A DNA stretch of 64,000 bases from Krasilnikovia cinnamomea (GTDB lineage Bacteria > Actinomycetota > Actinomycetes > Mycobacteriales > Micromonosporaceae), in the NCBI RefSeq assembly GCF_004217545.1, contig NZ_SHKY01000001.1:6076001-6140000 (forward strand), given 5' to 3'. The position numbers and the translations under genes were made by a program. Of this stretch, positions 60,881-64,000 are shown piece after piece (the stretch's first letter is position 1; each line of letters starts with the position of its first letter). The notes under the pieces were generated by a model. The model did no database searches and was not told the origin of the DNA. It saw only the letters and a program-made list of their open reading frames with translations.

Positions 60881-61402
60881 TCAAGCGTCGCCGCGCCGGG
60901 GCGTTTCGGCGCGTACGGCGTCGCGGTGCTGCCGCAATGAGGTGCTCATGGCCGCCATGAAGCGGTGGACGGTCTCCAGTTCGTCGTCGGTGAAGTCCGC
61001 CATCACCGCGTCGGTCCGCTGCCCGAGCGGCCGGAAGAACTCCATGGCGATGGCGGCGCCCTGTTCCCCGTAGTGCAGCAGAACCTTTCGCCGGTCGGCG
61101 GTGTCGCGGTCGCGGCGGATGTGGCCAGCGCGTTCCAGCCGGTCGATCAGTGCCGTCACGGAGCTCGAGGAGAGGCTGAGCTGTTCGCCGAGGCGGCCGG
61201 GGGTGATCGGAGCGTTCTGCAGCTCGGCGTCCATGACCGCGATCAGGGCCTGCAGATCGGTCGGCCCCAGTCCGTGCAGGCCGGCGAAGGCGTGGCCGAC
61301 GTGCTGGGCGTCCGCCGCGTACCGCCGCAGGTCGTTGGTGATCTCGGCGATCAGCTGGTCGCGGCGTGTGTCCCGCCGCCGGTACATGCCGTGCGCTGCC
61401 AC
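60881..61402 (-). CDS. MarR-family transcriptional regulator
   Basis: About 173 residues with a MarR winged helix (about 55-125; PTDLQALIAVMDAELQNAPI, SLSSSSVTALIDRLERAGHI, RDTADRRKV wing). Divergent to the MmpL transporter gene, 118 bases away, so it most likely represses the pump and itself through the inverted repeat at 61455-61471. GTG 61402 is preferred, with GGGAGGAG upstream; ATG 61387 and ATG 61438 are alternatives. Confidence 0.88.
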   Translation of the reverse strand: MAAHGMYRRRDTRRDQLIAEITNDLRRYAADAQHVGHAFAGLHGLGPTDLQALIAVMDAELQNAPITPGRLGEQLSLSSSSVTALIDRLERAGHIRRDRDTADRRKVLLHYGEQGAAIAMEFFRPLGQRTDAVMADFTDDELETVHRFMAAMSTSLRQHRDAVRAETPRRGDA

Positions 61403-61454
61403 GTTCCGCCGCTTCTCCTCCCCGCCGGGTTGCAGCATACCTCAACAGCCGATA

Positions 61455-61471
61455 ATCTCGATAGCCGAGAT
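61455..61471. promoter_or_regulatory. inverted repeat between marR-type gene and mmpL-type gene, probable operator
   Basis: ATCTCG and CGAGAT separated by ATAGC, in an AT-rich patch within the divergent promoter region. MarR dimers usually bind 16-20 base palindromes in such intergenic positions; the extended match is TAATCTCG/CGAGATATA with partial symmetry beyond the core. Confidence 0.6.
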
Positions 61472-61520
61472 ATACCACCGACGAGACTTCCCGCGCGTAA
61501 GCATCCCAGGTGAGGCAACG

Positions 61521-63650
61521 ATGTCCCTCTTCACCCACGTCGCCCGCGGCCGGCTGGCCGCCTGGCTCACCGTGGTCGCCGCGATCATCCTCGGCGCCGC
61601 CGTCTTCGGACTCCCACAGCCCAGCAACCCCGCCCCCGTGTCATCGACCGGCTTGTCGGCGCAGTGGCAGTCCACCCAGGTGGAGCGGCTGCAAAAGCAG
61701 TTGCCGTCACGTGACGTCCAGCCGGCCCTCGTCGTCGCCGAGCGGGCGGACGGTCGGCCGCTCACCCCGGCCGACCGGGAGGCACTGGCCGCGAAGTCCG
61801 GAGCCCTGAGCCGGTTCGCGGTCAGCGGTCAGGTGGCACCGCCGCAGCTCTCCCCGGACGGGACGGTCGCCCTGATCGCCGTGCCGCTGTCCACCGCCGG
61901 CGGGCAGCAACAGGTCAGCGACACGATCGGCCAGCTGCGCGCGGCGCTGGGCGACACCGCGGCGGGTCTGACCGTCCAGGTCACCGGGGGACCGGCGTTC
62001 ACCGCGGACCTGAGCAAGGTCTTCGAGGGTGCGGACGTCACACTGCTGGCCGTGACCGCCGGCGTGGTGGCGCTGCTGCTCCTGCTCACCTACCGCAGCC
62101 CGTTCCTGTGGATCGTCCCGCTGCTGGTCGTCGCGGCGACCGAGCAGCTGACCCTGCGTGCGGTCGACACGATCGTGCCCGCCCTCGGCATCAACCTTCA
62201 GGAGGGAGCAGTCACCGGCATCGCCAGCGTTCTCGTCTTCGGCGCGGCCACCGACTACGCCCTGCTGCTCATCGCCCGCTACCGGGAGGAACTGCGGCGG
62301 GTCCCGGACCGCTTCGTCGCAATGCGCGCCGCGCTGCGCCGAACCGCGGAACCCATCCTGGCCAGCGGATTCACCGTGGTTCTCGGCGTCCTCACGCTGT
62401 TGCTGTCGGAGCAGGAGAACAACCGGGCGCTCGCAGTCGCATGCGCGACCGGCGTCTTGTTCGCGATGCTGTCGGCCCTGCTGGTCCTCCCGGCCGCACT
62501 CCTGATCTTCGGTCGAGGCCTCTTCTGGCCCTTCATCCCCCGCGTAGGCAGCGCAGCCCGAGAGGGGCGGCTGTGGGGCCGGCTCGGTGCGTTCGTCGTC
62601 CGCCGGCCGGTGCCCGTCGCAACCCTGGCGACGCTGCTGCTGGCCGGCCTCGCCCTCGGCGGGCTGGGCATCCGCACCGGCCTTTCGGAGACCGAACAGT
62701 TCCGCGTCGAGCCGGAGGCGGTCGCCGGGGCGCGGACCCTGGCCAAGGCGTTTCCCGCCGGGACCACGCAGCCGGTAGCCGTGCTCACCAACCCGTCAGC
62801 GGCCGGCGCGGTCGCCCGCGCCGCCGCCGCGGTCCCCGGCGTCGCATCGGCGCGGCCCGGCAGCAGCGCCACCGCCGTGGCCCAGGTCGACGTGGTGCTG
62901 GAGGCCGAGCCGGGCACGGCCGCGTCCGACCGGGCCGTCGACGCGCTACGCGACGCGGTCGCCGCGGTGCCCGCCTCGGCGCCACCTGCCGTCGACGGCG
63001 CGGCTCCGCTGCGCGGGGCGGTGGTGGGTGGCAGCGTCGCCGCCACCTACGACACCGCCGAGGCGAACGAGAAGGACCTGCGACTGATCCTGCCCATCAT
63101 CCTGTTGTTGGTGGCCGCCGTGCTGGTACTGCTCCTGCGCGGTCTGCTCGCACCGGCGCTGCTCGTGCTCACGGTCATCGCGTCGTTCTTCGCCAGTCTC
63201 GGGGCGGCGTGGCTGCTCTTCGACCACGTGCTCGGCTTTCCCGCCCTGGACAGCGGCGTCATCCTGCTCGCGTTCGTGTTCCTCGTCGCGCTCGGCGTCG
63301 ACTACAACATCTTCCTCGTCACGCGGGCCCGTGAGGACGCCCGCCGTACGGGCACCCGCGACGGGATGCTCTCCGCCCTGCGCGTCACCGGCGGGGTCAT
63401 CACCAGCGCCGGCGTCCTGCTCGCCGCAGTCTTCGCCGTCCTGGGCGTACTGCCTCTGATCGTGCTGACCCAGATCGGCGTCATCGTCTGCATCGGCGTG
63501 CTGCTCGACACGCTTCTCGTGCGGACCGTCCTTGTGCCGGCGCTGGCATTCCTGCTCGGCGACCGATTCTGGTGGCCTAACCGCCTCCGACCGCACGCCC
63601 ACGCGCAGAATCCGGCAGCACCCGAGCCGGTCCTCTCGCGTCGATCTTGA
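61521..63650 (+). CDS. MmpL-family RND-type membrane transporter
   Basis: 709 residues in two homologous halves: an N-terminal membrane helix, an extracytoplasmic loop, a helix bundle (FEGADVTLLAVTAGVVALLLLL; TGIASVLVFGAATDYALLLIARYREEL, in parts), another large loop, and a second bundle (LILLAFVFLVALGVDYNIFLV). Asp-Tyr pairs TDYAL and VDYNI on the middle helices are the proton-relay positions of MmpL proteins. It is shorter than mycobacterial MmpL and resembles drug-type SCO-like exporters. Ribosome site AGGTGAGG before ATG 61521. Probably exports a lipid or antibiotic under MarR control. Confidence 0.92.
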   Translation: MSLFTHVARGRLAAWLTVVAAIILGAAVFGLPQPSNPAPVSSTGLSAQWQSTQVERLQKQLPSRDVQPALVVAERADGRPLTPADREALAAKSGALSRFAVSGQVAPPQLSPDGTVALIAVPLSTAGGQQQVSDTIGQLRAALGDTAAGLTVQVTGGPAFTADLSKVFEGADVTLLAVTAGVVALLLLLTYRSPFLWIVPLLVVAATEQLTLRAVDTIVPALGINLQEGAVTGIASVLVFGAATDYALLLIARYREELRRVPDRFVAMRAALRRTAEPILASGFTVVLGVLTLLLSEQENNRALAVACATGVLFAMLSALLVLPAALLIFGRGLFWPFIPRVGSAAREGRLWGRLGAFVVRRPVPVATLATLLLAGLALGGLGIRTGLSETEQFRVEPEAVAGARTLAKAFPAGTTQPVAVLTNPSAAGAVARAAAAVPGVASARPGSSATAVAQVDVVLEAEPGTAASDRAVDALRDAVAAVPASAPPAVDGAAPLRGAVVGGSVAATYDTAEANEKDLRLILPIILLLVAAVLVLLLRGLLAPALLVLTVIASFFASLGAAWLLFDHVLGFPALDSGVILLAFVFLVALGVDYNIFLVTRAREDARRTGTRDGMLSALRVTGGVITSAGVLLAAVFAVLGVLPLIVLTQIGVIVCIGVLLDTLLVRTVLVPALAFLLGDRFWWPNRLRPHAHAQNPAAPEPVLSRRS

Positions 63651-63710
63651 CACCCGGGTAGTGGGAGCGGGCGCGCCGCCTATCCCGCGGGTATCCCGAC
63701 ACAGTGCCGG

Positions 63711-63747
63711 GCCCGGGGCGGTCACGCGCTGCGTGACCGCCCCGGGC
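63711..63747. terminator. bidirectional hairpin terminator
   Basis: A perfect 17-base stem (GCCCGGGGCGGTCACGC with GCGTGACCGCCCCGGGC) with loop GCT, 60 bases after the transporter stop and 20 bases before the convergent gene's stop. Little U-tract (GTTCCTTCTG on the plus side). It separates the two transcripts. Confidence 0.8.
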
Positions 63748-63766
63748 CGGGTTCCTTCTGCCGGAG

Positions 63767-64000
63767 CTACTGGGCGCAGATCAGGTACAGCGATGCGGTC
63801 CACGATCGGCTGGAGCCGTTGCGGTCGTGGCGGGCGTCGATGTCGCCGCCGGTGAGCAGGGACCGGGTATGCGGGACGAGGCGGTCGAGGTAGGCCTGGC
63901 CGCCAGCGCCGTCCAGCCCGCCCGCGGCGCTGATCGCCCGGGTACCGGTGGGGCATTCCTTGGTGACGGCCTTGTCGGCGGTGCTGCTCGCACTGATCGC
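63767..64000 (-). CDS. C-terminal part of an exported protein of unknown function (partial)
   Basis: 78 codons run from the window edge to a TAG at 63767-63769, ending SSRSWTASLYLICAQ. Repeat-like text ECPTGTRAISAAGGLDGAG and paired Cys (KECPTG, LICAQ) fit the tail of the small secreted Cys-containing proteins common in actinomycetes. The N-terminus is outside the window, so signal peptide and family cannot be checked. Convergent to the MmpL gene across the hairpin. Confidence 0.55.
   Translation of the reverse strand, partial: AISASSTADKAVTKECPTGTRAISAAGGLDGAGGQAYLDRLVPHTRSLLTGGDIDARHDRNGSSRSWTASLYLICAQ

Noticed and set aside
1..64000. tRNA, rRNA, CRISPR array, IS element or prophage
   Set aside because: No cloverleaf-like gene, no regularly spaced repeats, no transposase, integrase or phage structural motif was seen on either strand.

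Overview
The window is very GC-rich, third codon positions are almost always G or C, and GTG starts and 4-base ATGA overlaps are common. Together with a Spo0M homologue, a secreted GH13 amylase, many c-di-GMP proteins and very large regulatory ATPases, this points to a mycelial, sporulating actinomycete. Micromonosporaceae (for example Actinoplanes and relatives) is my inference from general protein resemblance; no 16S gene or other marker is present. I see no prophage, insertion sequence, tRNA, rRNA or CRISPR array.

Layout. 0-4.7 kb: Spo0M-like protein, a GAF/PAS histidine kinase, a stand-alone receiver and an EAL phosphodiesterase. 4.7-15.9 kb: the most coherent block, a nitrogen-scavenging locus converging on allophanate. 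On the minus strand a GntR regulator leads into a biuret hydrolase (BiuH), a second cysteine hydrolase that fits a triuret hydrolase (TrtA-like), a permease and an AtzH-like protein. On the plus strand a guanidine-I (ykkC) riboswitch precedes a permease, two DUF1989 proteins (carboxyguanidine deiminase subunits by family), a carboxyltransferase-only urea/guanidine carboxylase homologue lacking the biotin carboxylase and biotin carrier domains, and allophanate hydrolase. Guanidine, biuret and possibly triuret would all drain through that one hydrolase.

15.9-31 kb: a GGDEF-EAL protein with a degenerate GGDEF motif, a collapsed TPR-GGDEF gene, alpha-amylase, a DHFR-like reductase, a VOC protein, a 625-residue protein of unknown function, an orphan Tat/lipoprotein signal, a NarL-type two-component pair, a DUF418 membrane protein, a zinc alcohol dehydrogenase and an SDR. 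31-37 kb: a MASE1-GAF-PP2C phosphatase, a cobalamin riboswitch ahead of a 32-codon ORF and a 2Fe-2S ferredoxin-like gene, a DedA protein, and two paralogous lipoproteins that share an upstream motif. 37-48 kb: three giant regulators, two LuxR-type ATPases and a 1646-residue kinase-ATPase-GAF-GGDEF protein, separated by a hairpin terminator.

48-64 kb: a cytochrome P450, an LLM oxidoreductase, a PilZ c-di-GMP receptor, a receiver protein, a WYL regulator with VOC partner and a near-ideal palindromic operator, a soluble Ser/Thr kinase followed by two related conserved proteins, a TPR protein without its usual GGDEF domain, and a MarR/MmpL divergent pair with an operator-like inverted repeat. Several small intergenic relics keep both ends of a gene but have lost the middle, suggesting decay by internal deletion in this region.
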